Positions 19,059 through 27,718 are shown, numbered from the stretch's first letter. The stretch: DNA of 64,000 nucleotides from Gemmobacter nectariphilus DSM 15620 (GCF_000429765.1 NZ_KE386949.1:634815-698814), one strand, 5' to 3'. The notes: a model not told the origin generated them from the letters alone. A program made the numbers and translations.

Positions 19059-19108
19059 CCGGCATCGGGCACGGCGACATGCGATGCCGGACCTGGCGCC
19101 CCGCCAGG
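19059..19108. terminator. Two GC hairpins between ChaN and hydrolase genes
   Basis: A perfect 9-base stem CCGGCATCG (19059-19067) with 19082-19090, and a 7-base stem CCTGGCG-CCC-CGCCAGG (19092-19108), stand between the convergent genes. No T-run follows, so termination is inferred from position only. Confidence 0.4.
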
Positions 19109-19131
19109 GGGCGCTGATCGGGGGCGGTGCT

Positions 19132-19905
19132 TTAGCCCCCCGTTGCCTCCAGCCAGGTGGCGACGGCGGTTTCGAACTCGCGCGGTTTGTCGGCATGCAG
19201 CCAGTGACCGGCGCCGGCCAGCCGGGCAAAGCGGGCCTTGGGGAACAGCTGCTGGATGCGGGCGCGGTGTTCGGGGCGGACGTAATCGGAGTCTGCCCCG
19301 GTCAGGAACAGGGTTGGCCCGTCATAGACCCCCTCGATCTGCGGAAAGCCGATGATGCCCGGCATTTCGGCATCCAGCACGTCAAGGTTCAGCTTCCAGC
19401 GCGGCGGCTGGGATTTCAGGTCCAGCGATTGCAGGAAGAAGGCCCGCAGGCCCGGATCCTCGACCGTCAGGGCAAGGCGGCGGTCGGCCTCGGCGCGGGT
19501 GGACAGATCGGTCAGGTCCATCGCCTTCATTGCGGCGATGCGATGCGACTGGGTATGCGCATAGGCGACCGGCGCGATGTCCGCGACGATCAGCCGGTGC
19601 ACGAGGTCCGGCCGCGTCAGCGCCAGCACCATCGCGGCCTTGCCGCCCATCGAATGGCCCAGCACATCGGCTTGGCCGCCGTTGGCCGCGATCACCTCGG
19701 CCAGATCGCCGGCCATGTCCTGATAGCTGTGCGTCGGATGGCGCGGGCTGTCGCCATGGTTGCGCATGTCGACCGCGATCACCGGCCGCTTTTGCGCCAG
19801 ACGGCGCGCGATCACGCCCCAGTTGCGGCCCGTGCCGAAAAGCCCATGCACGATCAGCAGCGGGATGCCGGTCTGATCCTCGCCATGGCGGATGATGTTC
19901 AGCAT
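19132..19905 (-). CDS. Alpha/beta-fold hydrolase, YbfF-like esterase
   Basis: 257 residues. The nucleophile elbow GHSMGGK, oxyanion HGLFGTGRNWG and the late catalytic His in GAGHWLHADKP are intact; Asp lies in the GADSDYV segment. Size and order match the YbfF esterase group. The ATG at 19905 has an excellent TAAGGAGG ribosome site that overlaps the stop of the upstream permease gene, so the two are translated from one message. Confidence 0.85.
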   Translation of the reverse strand: MLNIIRHGEDQTGIPLLIVHGLFGTGRNWGVIARRLAQKRPVIAVDMRNHGDSPRHPTHSYQDMAGDLAEVIAANGGQADVLGHSMGGKAAMVLALTRPDLVHRLIVADIAPVAYAHTQSHRIAAMKAMDLTDLSTRAEADRRLALTVEDPGLRAFFLQSLDLKSQPPRWKLNLDVLDAEMPGIIGFPQIEGVYDGPTLFLTGADSDYVRPEHRARIQQLFPKARFARLAGAGHWLHADKPREFETAVATWLEATGG

Positions 19906-19914
19906 GGTGCCTCC

Positions 19915-20685
19915 TTAGCCAAAGATGGCCTTGCGCAGCAGGTTCAGCGCAGTGATGGCCAGCAAGATGAGCGTCCAGCGCCGAAAGGCAACCGGGTCCA
20001 TGCGGTCTTGCAGGCTGAACCCCAGCGCCATGCCGATCCCTGCCGGAATGATCAGCGCGGCCGAAAACGGCAGCGTCTGGGCATTCAGCACGCCCGAGTT
20101 CAGATGCGCGCCGAACAGCACGATCACCCCGATCAGGAAGATCACGCCTTGCGCGCGCACCGATTCGGCTTTGCTGGCCCCGATCGACAGCAGATAGACC
20201 ACGATCGGCGGCCCCCAGATGCCCGAGACGCCGCCATAAAGCCCGCCGATGATGCCGGTCATGTATTCGGCGCGCTTGCGGTGTTCCAGCTTCAGCGCAA
20301 GGCTGCGCCCGGCCAGCTGCACCAGCGCAAAGGCCGCGATCGGCACGCCCAGCAGGCCCAGCAGCACGCGCTGCGGCAGCATCATGGCAAAGGGCGCCGT
20401 GATCAGGATGCCCAGAACCGTCATGGCGATCATCCGCCGGTAGGTCCAGGCGGTTTCGGCCGCCGCGCGCCAGCCAAAGCGGAACGTCTGGTGGATGTTG
20501 GTGGTCAGCGTCGCCAGGATCAGCCCGGCCAGCGCGGTGGTCGGCGGCATGAACGAGCCAAAGGCCGACATCATGATCAGCGGCATGGCAAAGCCGATGG
20601 CCCCCTTGACGAAGCCCGCCACCAGCGTCACGCCGCAGGCAGCCCAGAACGCCCAGGCGGGCAACCCGCCATAGATCACATCCAT
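19915..20685 (-). CDS. TauE/SafE family sulfite-exporter-like permease
   Basis: 256 residues with about eight hydrophobic segments. The repeated signature of the family shows as VKGAIGFAMPLIMMSAFGS near the N-terminus and YGGVSGIWGPPIVVYLLS after the middle. Members export sulfite, sulfoacetate or other organic anions. ATG at 20685 is preceded by AAGGAG; a longer ORF to 20997 has no family similarity. Divergent from mcd. The substrate is not predictable. Confidence 0.88.
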   Translation of the reverse strand: MDVIYGGLPAWAFWAACGVTLVAGFVKGAIGFAMPLIMMSAFGSFMPPTTALAGLILATLTTNIHQTFRFGWRAAAETAWTYRRMIAMTVLGILITAPFAMMLPQRVLLGLLGVPIAAFALVQLAGRSLALKLEHRKRAEYMTGIIGGLYGGVSGIWGPPIVVYLLSIGASKAESVRAQGVIFLIGVIVLFGAHLNSGVLNAQTLPFSAALIIPAGIGMALGFSLQDRMDPVAFRRWTLILLAITALNLLRKAIFG

Positions 20686-20791
20686 CGCGCATCTCCTTGG
20701 TTCCGGCGGGTGCATACACCTGCTGGCGCCGCGCTGCACGGGCAAAATCGGTGCGACATAATCCTGCGGAATGGTGGCTATACATGAATTA

Positions 20792-20820
20792 TTGTTGCGC
20801 TGCGGATGCGAAGGGATTAT
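20792..20820 (+). promoter_or_regulatory. Candidate promoter for mcd
   Basis: TTGTTG (20792-20797) and GATTAT (20815-20820) are 17 bases apart in a locally AT-rich patch. The transcript would start about 25 bases before the mcd ATG, just ahead of AAGGAG. Confidence 0.4.
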
Positions 20821-20851
20821 GCCGCAGTCACACGGATCAAGGAGTATTCCC

Positions 20852-22519
20852 ATGCCCCACGATGGCCAAGCCTCTACCCTGCTGACCGGCCTGACCGGCC
20901 TTGTGACCGAGGCGCTGCCGCCGGTCGAGGCGCTGCTGGCCACCGCGACAGAGCGGTTGCGCGGCATGGTCAGCGTGAACGGCAAGGTCAGCGCCAAGGC
21001 GCTGGAGGCCGAGCAGCGCGCGGTGCATGGGCTGGCCTGGCTGGCGACCTATGTGGAATCGCTGCGCCAGATGGGCGCTTGGGCTGGCCGCCTGACCGAG
21101 GCAGGCGCCTTTGGCGAGATGGAAGGGCTGATCTTGCAGATCGGCGCCGCGGAATATCTGTGCCAGATCGCGGGCGGCATCCCGATGAACCAGGGCGAAT
21201 TCGTGCGCCCCGCCGATCTGGGCCTGACGGCGGCCGATCTGGCCGGGCTGGCCAGCCCGGCCGTCACCGCCTTGATGGCGGGCAACACGGTTGCGGCGCG
21301 GGGCCGTCTGGTCGCGCTGATGCGCGAGAACCATGGCCGCGCCACCTTTGGCGCCACCGGGCTGGACGAAGAGCTGGAAATGATCCGCGACCAGTTCCGC
21401 CGCTATGCCGATGACAAGATCGCCCCTCGTGCCCACGAATGGCACCTCAAGGACGAGCTGATCCCGATGGAGGTCATCGACGAGCTGGCCGAAATGGGCG
21501 TCTTTGGCCTGACCATCCCGGAAAACCTGGGCGGCCTTGGCATGTCCAAGGCGTCGATGGTGGTGGTGACCGAGGAACTGTCGCGCGGCTATATCGGCGT
21601 CGGCTCGCTGGGCACCCGGTCCGAGATTGCGGCCGAGCTGATCCTGTGCGGCGGCACCGACGAGCAGAAGACGAAATGGCTGCCGGGTCTGGCCTCGGGC
21701 CAGATCCTGTCGACGGCCGTGTTCACGGAACCGAACACCGGGTCCGACCTTGGATCGCTGCGCACGCGGGCCAAGAAGGTCGGCGATGACTGGGAGATCA
21801 CCGGCAACAAGACCTGGATCACCCATGCGGCGCGCACCCATGTGATGACGGTTCTGGCGCGCTCGATCCCCGACACCAATGATTATCGCGGTCTGTCGAT
21901 GTTCCTGGCGGAAAAGACGCCGGGCACGGATGAAACCCCGTTCGTCGATCCGGGCCTCTCGGGCGGCGAGATCGAGGTTCTGGGCTATCGCGGCATGAAG
22001 GAATACACCGTCAACTTCGACGGCTTCACCGTCAAGGGCGAGAACCTTCTGGGCGGGGTCGAAGGGCAGGGCTTCAAGCAGCTGATGCAGACCTTTGAAT
22101 CGGCCCGCATCCAGACCGCCGCCCGCGCGGTCGGCGTCGCGCAGAACGCGCTGGAAGTCGGCATGAAATATGCCGAGGACCGCATCCAGTTCGGCAAGTC
22201 GCTGATCAATTTCCCGCGCGTGGCCGACAAGCTGGCCATGATGGCGGTGGAAATCATGATCGCCCGCCAGCTGACCTATTTCAGCGCCTGGCAAAAGGAC
22301 CATGACAAGCGCTGCGATCTGGAAGCCGGCATGGCCAAGCTGCTGGGCGCGCGCGTGGCCTGGGCTGCGGCCGACAATGCGCTGCAAATCCACGGCGGCA
22401 ACGGCTTTGCGCTGGAATATCAGATCAGCCGCATTCTGTGCGATGCCCGGATTCTGAACATCTTTGAAGGCGCGGGCGAAATTCAGGCGCAGGTCATCGC
22501 GCGGCGTCTGCTGGACTGA
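20852..22519 (+). CDS. mcd: Acyl-CoA dehydrogenase, probable (2S)-methylsuccinyl-CoA dehydrogenase
   Basis: 555 residues, about 170 longer than ordinary acyl-CoA dehydrogenases owing to an N-terminal helical domain (residues 1-165) before the standard fold. The FAD-binding TAVFTEPNTGSDLGSL, KTWITHAA and the C-terminal LQIHGGNGFALEYQISR are intact. This extended form is characteristic of Mcd, which oxidises methylsuccinyl-CoA to mesaconyl-CoA in the ethylmalonyl-CoA pathway of acetate assimilation. ATG at 20852 follows AAGGAG. No other gene of that pathway is in the window, so the assignment rests on length and sequence memory. Confidence 0.78.
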   Translation: MPHDGQASTLLTGLTGLVTEALPPVEALLATATERLRGMVSVNGKVSAKALEAEQRAVHGLAWLATYVESLRQMGAWAGRLTEAGAFGEMEGLILQIGAAEYLCQIAGGIPMNQGEFVRPADLGLTAADLAGLASPAVTALMAGNTVAARGRLVALMRENHGRATFGATGLDEELEMIRDQFRRYADDKIAPRAHEWHLKDELIPMEVIDELAEMGVFGLTIPENLGGLGMSKASMVVVTEELSRGYIGVGSLGTRSEIAAELILCGGTDEQKTKWLPGLASGQILSTAVFTEPNTGSDLGSLRTRAKKVGDDWEITGNKTWITHAARTHVMTVLARSIPDTNDYRGLSMFLAEKTPGTDETPFVDPGLSGGEIEVLGYRGMKEYTVNFDGFTVKGENLLGGVEGQGFKQLMQTFESARIQTAARAVGVAQNALEVGMKYAEDRIQFGKSLINFPRVADKLAMMAVEIMIARQLTYFSAWQKDHDKRCDLEAGMAKLLGARVAWAAADNALQIHGGNGFALEYQISRILCDARILNIFEGAGEIQAQVIARRLLD

Positions 22520-22549
22520 CGCGGCCGACACGCGGTGGTTGTCGCACAG

Positions 22550-22577
22550 GGCCCGGCCATGGAAACATGGCCGGGCC
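22550..22577 (+). terminator. Strong hairpin after mcd
   Basis: A perfect 12-base stem GGCCCGGCCATG (22550-22561) with 22566-22577 closes on a GAAA tetraloop, 30 bases after the mcd stop. No T-run follows, so it may stabilise the mcd 3' end rather than terminate outright. Confidence 0.55.
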
Positions 22578-22596
22578 GACTGTTGCGGGGCATCCG

Positions 22597-23613
22597 ATGC
22601 ACGATCCGATTCTGTTGACCGGGATTTCCGGTTTCATCGCCAAGCACATTGCCCTGCGCGTCCTTGACCGGGGCCTGAGCGTGCGGGGAACCTTGCGCAC
22701 GCCTGCGCGGGCAGATGAGGTGCGCGCAGCGCTGGCGCCGCATCTGTCCGATCCGGCGGCGCTGGACCGGCTGAGCTTTGTGACCGCCGATCTGGAACAG
22801 GATGAGGGCTGGTCCGCGGCGGCAGACGGGGTGGGCGCGGTGATCCACACGGCCTCGCCCTTTCCGATTGCGCAGCCCAAGGACCCCGGCACGCTGATCC
22901 GCCCGGCGCTTGAGGGAACGGCGCGGGTGCTGCGCGCGGCCCATGCGGCCGGGGTGCGGCGGGTGGTGCTGACCTCTTCGGTCGTGGCCATTCTGGACGA
23001 TGCCCGCCACGGGCTGCAGACCGAAGACGACTGGTGCGACCCCGACGGGCCGACCGCCACGCCCTATGCCCGGTCCAAGACACTGGCCGAGCGCAAGGCC
23101 TGGGAGATGGCCGCCGAACTGGGGCTGGACCTGACCACGATCAATCCGGCCCTGGTTCTGGGGCCACCGCTGGACGGACATTTCGGATCCTCGCTGGGGC
23201 TGGTCCAGCGGCTGCTGTCGGGGCGCGATCCGATGGTGCCGGCGATGGGCCTGCCGCTGGTCGATGTGCGCGATGTGGCCGAGATGCACCTGCGCGCGCT
23301 GGAGCGGCCGGAAACCGCCGGGCGGCGCTATATTGCCTCGGCCGGCTCGATGCGGATGATCGATATGGCGCGGGCGCTGCGCGGGGCCTGGCCCGACCGC
23401 CGCATCGCGCGGCACGAGGCGCCGAACCTGCTGATGCGGGTGATCGCGCTGGCCGATCCGCAGCTGCGCGCGATCCTGCCCAAGCTGGGGCGGGTCGAGA
23501 CAGTGTCCAACACCCGCGCGGTGCAGGATATGGGCATGGGCTTCATCCCGCCGCGCCATGCCCTGCTGGATTCCGCCGAATGGCTGATTGCCCATGGCCG
23601 GGTCAGGGACTGA
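22597..23613 (+). CDS. NAD(P)-dependent SDR, dihydroflavonol-reductase-like
   Basis: 338 residues. Extended SDR: LLTGISGFIAKHIA is the nucleotide-binding motif, VVLTSSVVA the Ser region and YARSKTLAE the Tyr-x3-Lys. It resembles aldehyde/flavonol reductases of the YbbO-CCR group. The ATG at 22597 is preferred over 22567, which lies inside the hairpin after mcd. Function in this organism is unknown. Confidence 0.82.
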   Translation: MHDPILLTGISGFIAKHIALRVLDRGLSVRGTLRTPARADEVRAALAPHLSDPAALDRLSFVTADLEQDEGWSAAADGVGAVIHTASPFPIAQPKDPGTLIRPALEGTARVLRAAHAAGVRRVVLTSSVVAILDDARHGLQTEDDWCDPDGPTATPYARSKTLAERKAWEMAAELGLDLTTINPALVLGPPLDGHFGSSLGLVQRLLSGRDPMVPAMGLPLVDVRDVAEMHLRALERPETAGRRYIASAGSMRMIDMARALRGAWPDRRIARHEAPNLLMRVIALADPQLRAILPKLGRVETVSNTRAVQDMGMGFIPPRHALLDSAEWLIAHGRVRD

Positions 23614-23656
23614 CCGGCTTGACGCCTCTGCCGGGCCTGTGGTCTGGATCACGCCC

Positions 23657-24409
23657 ATGACCGAAACGCCCACCCCCAGGAAGCGCCGCAGCCGCAAGGC
23701 CGCCGAGCCGCCGCCATCGCTTGTCAGGCGGGTGCGGCGGCACGCTGTGCGCTGGGCGCTGCGCGGGCTGGGGCTGGCGGTGGGGCTGGTGCTGGCCTGG
23801 GTGCTGCTGCTGTCGGTGGTGAACCCGCCGCGCAACCTTTACATGCGCTCTGAAGCGGCGCGGCTGGGCGATATAGCACAGGACTGGGCCGATTGGGACG
23901 ATATTGCGCCCGTGATGGCCCGGTCCATCGTCGCGGCCGAGGATGCGAACTATTGCCTGCACTGGGGCTTTGACATGGCCGCGATCCGTCAGGCGCTGGA
24001 TCAGGGCGGCACCCGGGGGGCCTCGACCATCAGCCAGCAGGTGGTGAAGAACGTGTTCCTGTGGCAGGGGCGCAGCTGGGTGCGCAAGGCGCTGGAGGCG
24101 ATGCTGACCCCGGTGGTGGAAACGCTGTGGTCCAAGCGGCGCATCCTTGAGGTCTATATGAACATCGCCGAATTCGATGAAGGTGTCTTTGGCGTCGCGG
24201 CAGCGGCGGATCGCTATTTCGGGGTCAGCCCGGACAAGCTGACGCCGGTGCAGGCGGCGCGGCTGGCCATGGTGCTGCCCGACCCCAAGGGCCGCAGCGC
24301 CGCCCGGCCCAGCGACTGGCAACGCCGGCGCACCGCCGCGATCATGGACGGTGCGCAAACGATTGCCGCCGATGGGCGCAGCGCCTGTTTCGAAGGCGGC
24401 GCGGGTTGA
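23657..24409 (+). CDS. mtgA: Monofunctional peptidoglycan transglycosylase
   Basis: 250 residues: a basic cytoplasmic tail, one membrane helix (about residues 33-55) and a GT51 glycosyltransferase domain. The catalytic Glu stands in VAAEDANYCLHWGFD, with GASTISQQVVKN and RRILEVYMNIAEFDEGVFG following. It polymerises lipid II without a transpeptidase domain. Start at 23657 gives the expected short tail. Confidence 0.94.
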   Translation: MTETPTPRKRRSRKAAEPPPSLVRRVRRHAVRWALRGLGLAVGLVLAWVLLLSVVNPPRNLYMRSEAARLGDIAQDWADWDDIAPVMARSIVAAEDANYCLHWGFDMAAIRQALDQGGTRGASTISQQVVKNVFLWQGRSWVRKALEAMLTPVVETLWSKRRILEVYMNIAEFDEGVFGVAAAADRYFGVSPDKLTPVQAARLAMVLPDPKGRSAARPSDWQRRRTAAIMDGAQTIAADGRSACFEGGAG

Positions 24410-24464
24410 ATTCCGCGCCTTGCCGGTGCAAGGAAGACAGGCCCTTTCCCGAAACCCGAGCGTC

Positions 24465-25130
24465 ATGAACCGACTGTTCCACTTTCCGCTTTCCCCGTTC
24501 TGCCGCAAGGTCCGCCTGACGCTGGCCGAAAAGCGCATCGAGGTCGAACTGGTCGAGGAGCGCTATTGGGAGCAGGGGGCCGAATTCCTGCGCCGCAATC
24601 CGGCCGGCAAGGTGCCCGTGCTGCGGCTGGGCGACCGCGTGCTGAGCGAGAGCCAGGCCATCTGCGAATATCTGGACGAGACGGTCCCCGAGCCGCAGCT
24701 GATCCCGCGCGATGCGCTCAAGCGCTATGAGGTGCGGCGCCTGTGCGCTTGGTTCGACGACAAGTTCCACCACGAGGTGACCGCCAAGCTGCATTACGAG
24801 CGGCTGATGAAGAAGGTCACCAAGGCGGGCTATCCCGACGGCAAGGCGATCCGCGAGGGGGTGGCGCGGTTCAAGTATCATCTGGATTACATGGCCTGGC
24901 TGCTGGAACAGCGCCGCTGGCTGGCGGGCGATCAGATGACGCTGGCCGATTTTGCCGCGGCGGCGCATCTGAGCTGTCTGGACTATGGATCGGATGTCGA
25001 CTGGGACCGGCAGGCTGTGGTCAAGGACTGGTATGCCAAGATCAAGTCGCGGCCCAGTTTCCGATCGCTGCTGGCCGATCAGGTGCCAGGCAGCCCGCCG
25101 CCCGCGCATTATGCCGACCTCGACTTCTGA
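24465..25130 (+). CDS. Glutathione S-transferase family protein
   Basis: 221 residues. The thioredoxin-like N-domain shows [10 protein letters not shown] with a Cys in the active position, the cis-Pro in AGKVPVLRL and [11 protein letters not shown]; the C-domain is all helical ([18 protein letters not shown]). A Cys-type, possibly stringent-starvation-like or GSH-lyase member. The downstream queG frame begins inside its last codons. Substrate unknown. Confidence 0.85.
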   Translation: MNRLFHFPLSPFCRKVRLTLAEKRIEVELVEERYWEQGAEFLRRNPAGKVPVLRLGDRVLSESQAICEYLDETVPEPQLIPRDALKRYEVRRLCAWFDDKFHHEVTAKLHYERLMKKVTKAGYPDGKAIREGVARFKYHLDYMAWLLEQRRWLAGDQMTLADFAAAAHLSCLDYGSDVDWDRQAVVKDWYAKIKSRPSFRSLLADQVPGSPPPAHYADLDF

Positions 25131-26292
25131 GGGGGGGAAGCGGGGGTTGCCGCCCCCGCACCCCCGCCCCAAGGGGGCCCTCGGGCCCCCTTCGGAAACC
25201 CCCGAGGGTATTTCGGAAAAGGCAAAGCTGAAGGCCCGGTTGCAGGCGCAGGCCGAGGCCGAAGGGTTTGCCGCGATGGGCGTGTGCCGGCCCGATGCGG
25301 TGTCCGAGGTCGCGGCGCGGCTGGCCGAGTTCGTCGCGGCGGGGCGCCATGGGCAGATGGGCTGGATGGCCGAGCGGATGCACTGGCGCGGCAATCCGGC
25401 CGCCCTGTGGGCCGAGGCGAAATCGGTCATCATGCTGGCCGAGCCCTATCAGCCCGCCGCTGCGCCGCTGGCCGTGCTGGACCAGCCCGAGCGCGGGGCA
25501 ATTGCGGCCTATGCGCAGGGCAAGGATTACCACGATCTGGTCAAGAAGCGGCTCAAGCGGCTAGGGCGCTGGCTGCTGGATCAGGCGGGGGGCGAGATCA
25601 AGGTGTTCGTCGATACTGCCCCGGTGATGGAAAAGCCGCTGGCGGCGGCGGCGGGGCTGGGCTGGCAGGGCAAGCATACCAACCTTTTGTCGCGCGATCT
25701 GGGCAACTGGTTCTTTCTGGGGGCGATCTTCACCACGCTGGAGCTGGACCCCGACGCGTCGGCCCGTCCGAATTGCGGCAGTTGCACGGCCTGTCTGGAC
25801 GCCTGTCCGACGCGGGCCTTTCCCGCGCCGTTCCAGCTGGATGCGCGGCGCTGCGTGTCCTATCTGACCATCGAACACAGGGGGCCGGTGGACGAGGAGT
25901 TGCGCCCGCTGCTGGGCAACCGGATCTATGGCTGTGACGATTGTCTGGCCGTCTGCCCCTGGAACAAGTTCGCCGTCGAGGCGCGCGAGATCGGCTATGC
26001 CCATCGGGTGGGTGCGCCCCTGCTGGCCGATCTGGTCGGGCTGGACGATGCGGGGTTCCGGGCGATGTTTTCGGGCAGCCCGATCAAGCGGATCGGGCGC
26101 GACCGGATGGTGCGCAATGTGCTGTATGCGGTGGGCAACTCGGGCCTTGTGGCGTTGCGTGGCAAGGTGGCCGCGCTGGTCGATGACCCTGATCCGGCGG
26201 TGGCCGATGCCGCGCGCTGGGCGCTGGCGCGGCTAGGGGCGGGCGGGGACCAGCCGCTCGCGCAGGGCGGCGATGGTATCGCGCAGGGCTGA
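25111..26292 (+). CDS. queG: Epoxyqueuosine reductase (start uncertain)
   Basis: 393 residues from the ATG at 25111. Reduces epoxyqueuosine to queuosine in tRNA. Two ferredoxin-type clusters are clear: [13 protein letters not shown] and [10 protein letters not shown], with a C-terminal HEAT-like tail. Normal family members begin near [14 protein letters not shown]. The ~40 codons before that translate repeat copy R4 and a GC tract, and contain no in-frame ATG, GTG or TTG other than 25111. So either the repeat is translated or a rare start (CTG 25228 or ATT 25210) is used. The end overlaps the convergent ohrR by 60 bases. Confidence 0.9.
   Translation: MPTSTSEGGKRGLPPPHPRPKGALGPPSETPEGISEKAKLKARLQAQAEAEGFAAMGVCRPDAVSEVAARLAEFVAAGRHGQMGWMAERMHWRGNPAALWAEAKSVIMLAEPYQPAAAPLAVLDQPERGAIAAYAQGKDYHDLVKKRLKRLGRWLLDQAGGEIKVFVDTAPVMEKPLAAAAGLGWQGKHTNLLSRDLGNWFFLGAIFTTLELDPDASARPNCGSCTACLDACPTRAFPAPFQLDARRCVSYLTIEHRGPVDEELRPLLGNRIYGCDDCLAVCPWNKFAVEAREIGYAHRVGAPLLADLVGLDDAGFRAMFSGSPIKRIGRDRMVRNVLYAVGNSGLVALRGKVAALVDDPDPAVADAARWALARLGAGGDQPLAQGGDGIAQG
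25171..25227 (+). repeat. Repeat copy R4 inside the queG start region
   Basis: Hairpin AAGGGGGCCC-TC-GGGCCCCCTT (25171-25192), core CCCCCGAGGGTATTT (25199-25213... counted from the C-run) and GGAAAAGGCAAAG ending at 25227, immediately before the conserved part of QueG. It matches copy R2 very closely in its core. Confidence 0.72.
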
Positions 26293-26664
26293 GGCCTGAT
26301 CCACCGTCAGGCCCGCACGATCCAGGAGGCAGCCGGGCACATGGGCGGCGCGGGACTGCATCGCCTGGCCTTTGGGGGTCAGGGCGATCAGGACCTGACG
26401 CTCATCGGCCTTGTCGCGGCTGCGGGTGATCAGGCCCTGACCCTCCATCCGCTTGAGCAGGGGGGTCAGCGTGTTCGATTCCAGCCGCAGCGCGCGCCCC
26501 AGCATGCCGACCGTCTGCCCGTCCTGCTGCCACAGCGCCGTCAGCACCAGATATTGCGGATAGGTCAGCCCCAAAGGGTCGAGCAATGGCTTGTAGGCCG
26601 CCTGCATCGCGTGATTGGCGGAATACAGCGAGAAGCACAGCATGTCGGGCAAGGTGAGGCTCAT
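26233..26664 (-). CDS. ohrR: Organic-hydroperoxide-sensing MarR repressor
   Basis: 143 residues. MarR winged helix; the redox-sensing Cys lies at residue 10 in [14 protein letters not shown], the hallmark of OhrR, followed by [14 protein letters not shown] and the recognition region [18 protein letters not shown]. Oxidation of this Cys by organic peroxides releases it from DNA. It is divergent from ohr, its usual target. ATG at 26664. Confidence 0.93.
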   Translation of the reverse strand: MSLTLPDMLCFSLYSANHAMQAAYKPLLDPLGLTYPQYLVLTALWQQDGQTVGMLGRALRLESNTLTPLLKRMEGQGLITRSRDKADERQVLIALTPKGQAMQSRAAHVPGCLLDRAGLTVDQASALRDTIAALRERLVPARP

Positions 26665-26703
26665 CCGGAATGGATAGATCGCGCGCGAGTGAATCGCAAG
26701 CGG

Positions 26704-26732
26704 TTGACTTGCGGCAGGGGCGTGGCTAGATG
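26704..26732 (+). promoter_or_regulatory. Candidate ohr promoter
   Basis: TTGACT (26704-26709) with TAGATG (26727-26732) 17 bases on, ending directly before the inverted repeats of the proposed OhrR operator. This placement would let the repressor block transcription of ohr. Confidence 0.4.
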
Positions 26733-26753
26733 TATCGCACACGATATAATCGT
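26733..26753. promoter_or_regulatory. Putative OhrR operator: two overlapping inverted repeats
   Basis: TATCG-CACA-CGATA (26733-26746) and ACGAT-ATA-ATCGT (26741-26753) are both perfect and share six bases. They occupy the AT-rich part of the 102-base space between ohrR and ohr. Assignment to OhrR is by position. Confidence 0.5.
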
Positions 26754-26766
26754 TATGGAGGGTATC

Positions 26767-27195
26767 ATGTCGGTTTCCGTTAAATACACCGCATCGGCCA
26801 CCGCGACGGGTGGCGGGCGCGATGGCAACAGCGCGCTGGATGATGGCGGGCTGGCCATCAAGATGACCCCGCCCAAGGAACTGGGCGGCAACGGGCAGGG
26901 CAACAACCCCGAACAGCTTTTCGCGCTGGGCTATGCCTCGTGCTATCTGGGGGCGATGCGCTTTGTCGCAGGGGCGGAAAAGCTGGGCGCTGTGCCGCCC
27001 GATGCCAGCGTGCGCGCGACCGTCGGGATCGGCCCGCGCAGCGATGCCGGCTTTGGCCTGACCGTGAAGCTGGAGGTCTCGATGCCCGGTGTCGAACGTG
27101 CGGTGGCCGAGAAGATCGCCGAGCGCGGCCATGTCATTTGCCCCTATTCCCATGCCACCAAGGGCAACATTGCCGTGGAAACCGTCGTCATCTAG
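26767..27195 (+). CDS. ohr: Organic hydroperoxide reductase Ohr
   Basis: 142 residues. Detoxifies fatty-acid and other organic hydroperoxides with dihydrolipoamide. Both redox Cys are present, in GYASCYLGAMRF and VICPYSHAT, and PEQLFALGYASC is the family core. GGAGGG lies just before the ATG at 26767. Pairing with ohrR and the intervening operator-like repeats support peroxide induction. Confidence 0.95.
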   Translation: MSVSVKYTASATATGGGRDGNSALDDGGLAIKMTPPKELGGNGQGNNPEQLFALGYASCYLGAMRFVAGAEKLGAVPPDASVRATVGIGPRSDAGFGLTVKLEVSMPGVERAVAEKIAERGHVICPYSHATKGNIAVETVVI

Positions 27196-27280
27196 GCAAA
27201 TCCTCGCCCGGGCCCTACAAGCGGGCTTGGGTGGGGCAGGGAAATGCGCTAGTTTGGCGTCCCGTTCCGAGGAGGAGCCC

Positions 27281-27463
27281 ATGCAACGTCCAACCGAAGG
27301 CCGCCATATCGCCGACCGCCGCGCCCCTGCGGGCAAGGCCCGCACGGCCGCGTTCCTGCGACTTGATCGCGCCCCGCGCGAGACCTTTCATGTCTCGCGC
27401 GATGGTGCAGGCGCGAACCGGATCGTTCAATTCCTGCGTATTGCGCGGGGCCGACTGGCGTAA
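27281..27463 (+). CDS. Small basic ORF, 60 residues, unknown
   Basis: Starts at an ATG behind GGAGGAG, a very good ribosome site. The protein is Arg-rich and ends RIVQFLRIARGRLA. A 9-base hairpin GCGCGAGAC/GTCTCGCGC (27376-27400) lies in it. The next small ORF ends in a similar motif. No family recognised; coding nature is supported by the ribosome site and the shared C-terminus only. Confidence 0.45.
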   Translation: MQRPTEGRHIADRRAPAGKARTAAFLRLDRAPRETFHVSRDGAGANRIVQFLRIARGRLA

Positions 27464-27480
27464 CTGTCATCATTCCGCCG

Positions 27481-27509
27481 CGTTCCGCCGCCAGGATCGC
27501 GGCGGAACG
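27481..27509. terminator. Perfect 11-base hairpin between two small ORFs
   Basis: CGTTCCGCCGC (27481-27491) pairs with 27499-27509 around a 7-base loop. There is no T-run; it could be a weak terminator or an mRNA-stability element between the two related small ORFs. Confidence 0.45.
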
Positions 27510-27517
27510 GAGTGTGT

Positions 27518-27703
27518 ATGATGCGGCGAGACAAGATCAAGGTAATGCGCCCGGCGGCCCCGGCCGGGCTGAAAGCGTTCTGGGCCTATGCTCGGGCCGA
27601 TGTGGCCCCGCTGGCCCCCTTGCGCGTGGTTCCGCCCGAGCGTCAGAGCGCGCGGGCGCTGGTGCAGTTCATGCGCCTTGCCCGGCAAGCGGCACGGGCC
27701 TGA
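27518..27703 (+). CDS. Small basic ORF, 61 residues, related to the previous one
   Basis: Tandem ATG codons at 27518 and 27521 follow ACGGAG; a GTG at 27512 is also in frame. The product is basic and Pro/Ala-rich and ends ALVQFMRLARQAARA, matching the VQFLRIAR end of the ORF at 27281. The stop is 15 bases from the convergent yjhQ. Unknown function. Confidence 0.42.
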   Translation: MMRRDKIKVMRPAAPAGLKAFWAYARADVAPLAPLRVVPPERQSARALVQFMRLARQAARA

Positions 27704-27718
27704 CGGCCCGCGCCTGTC

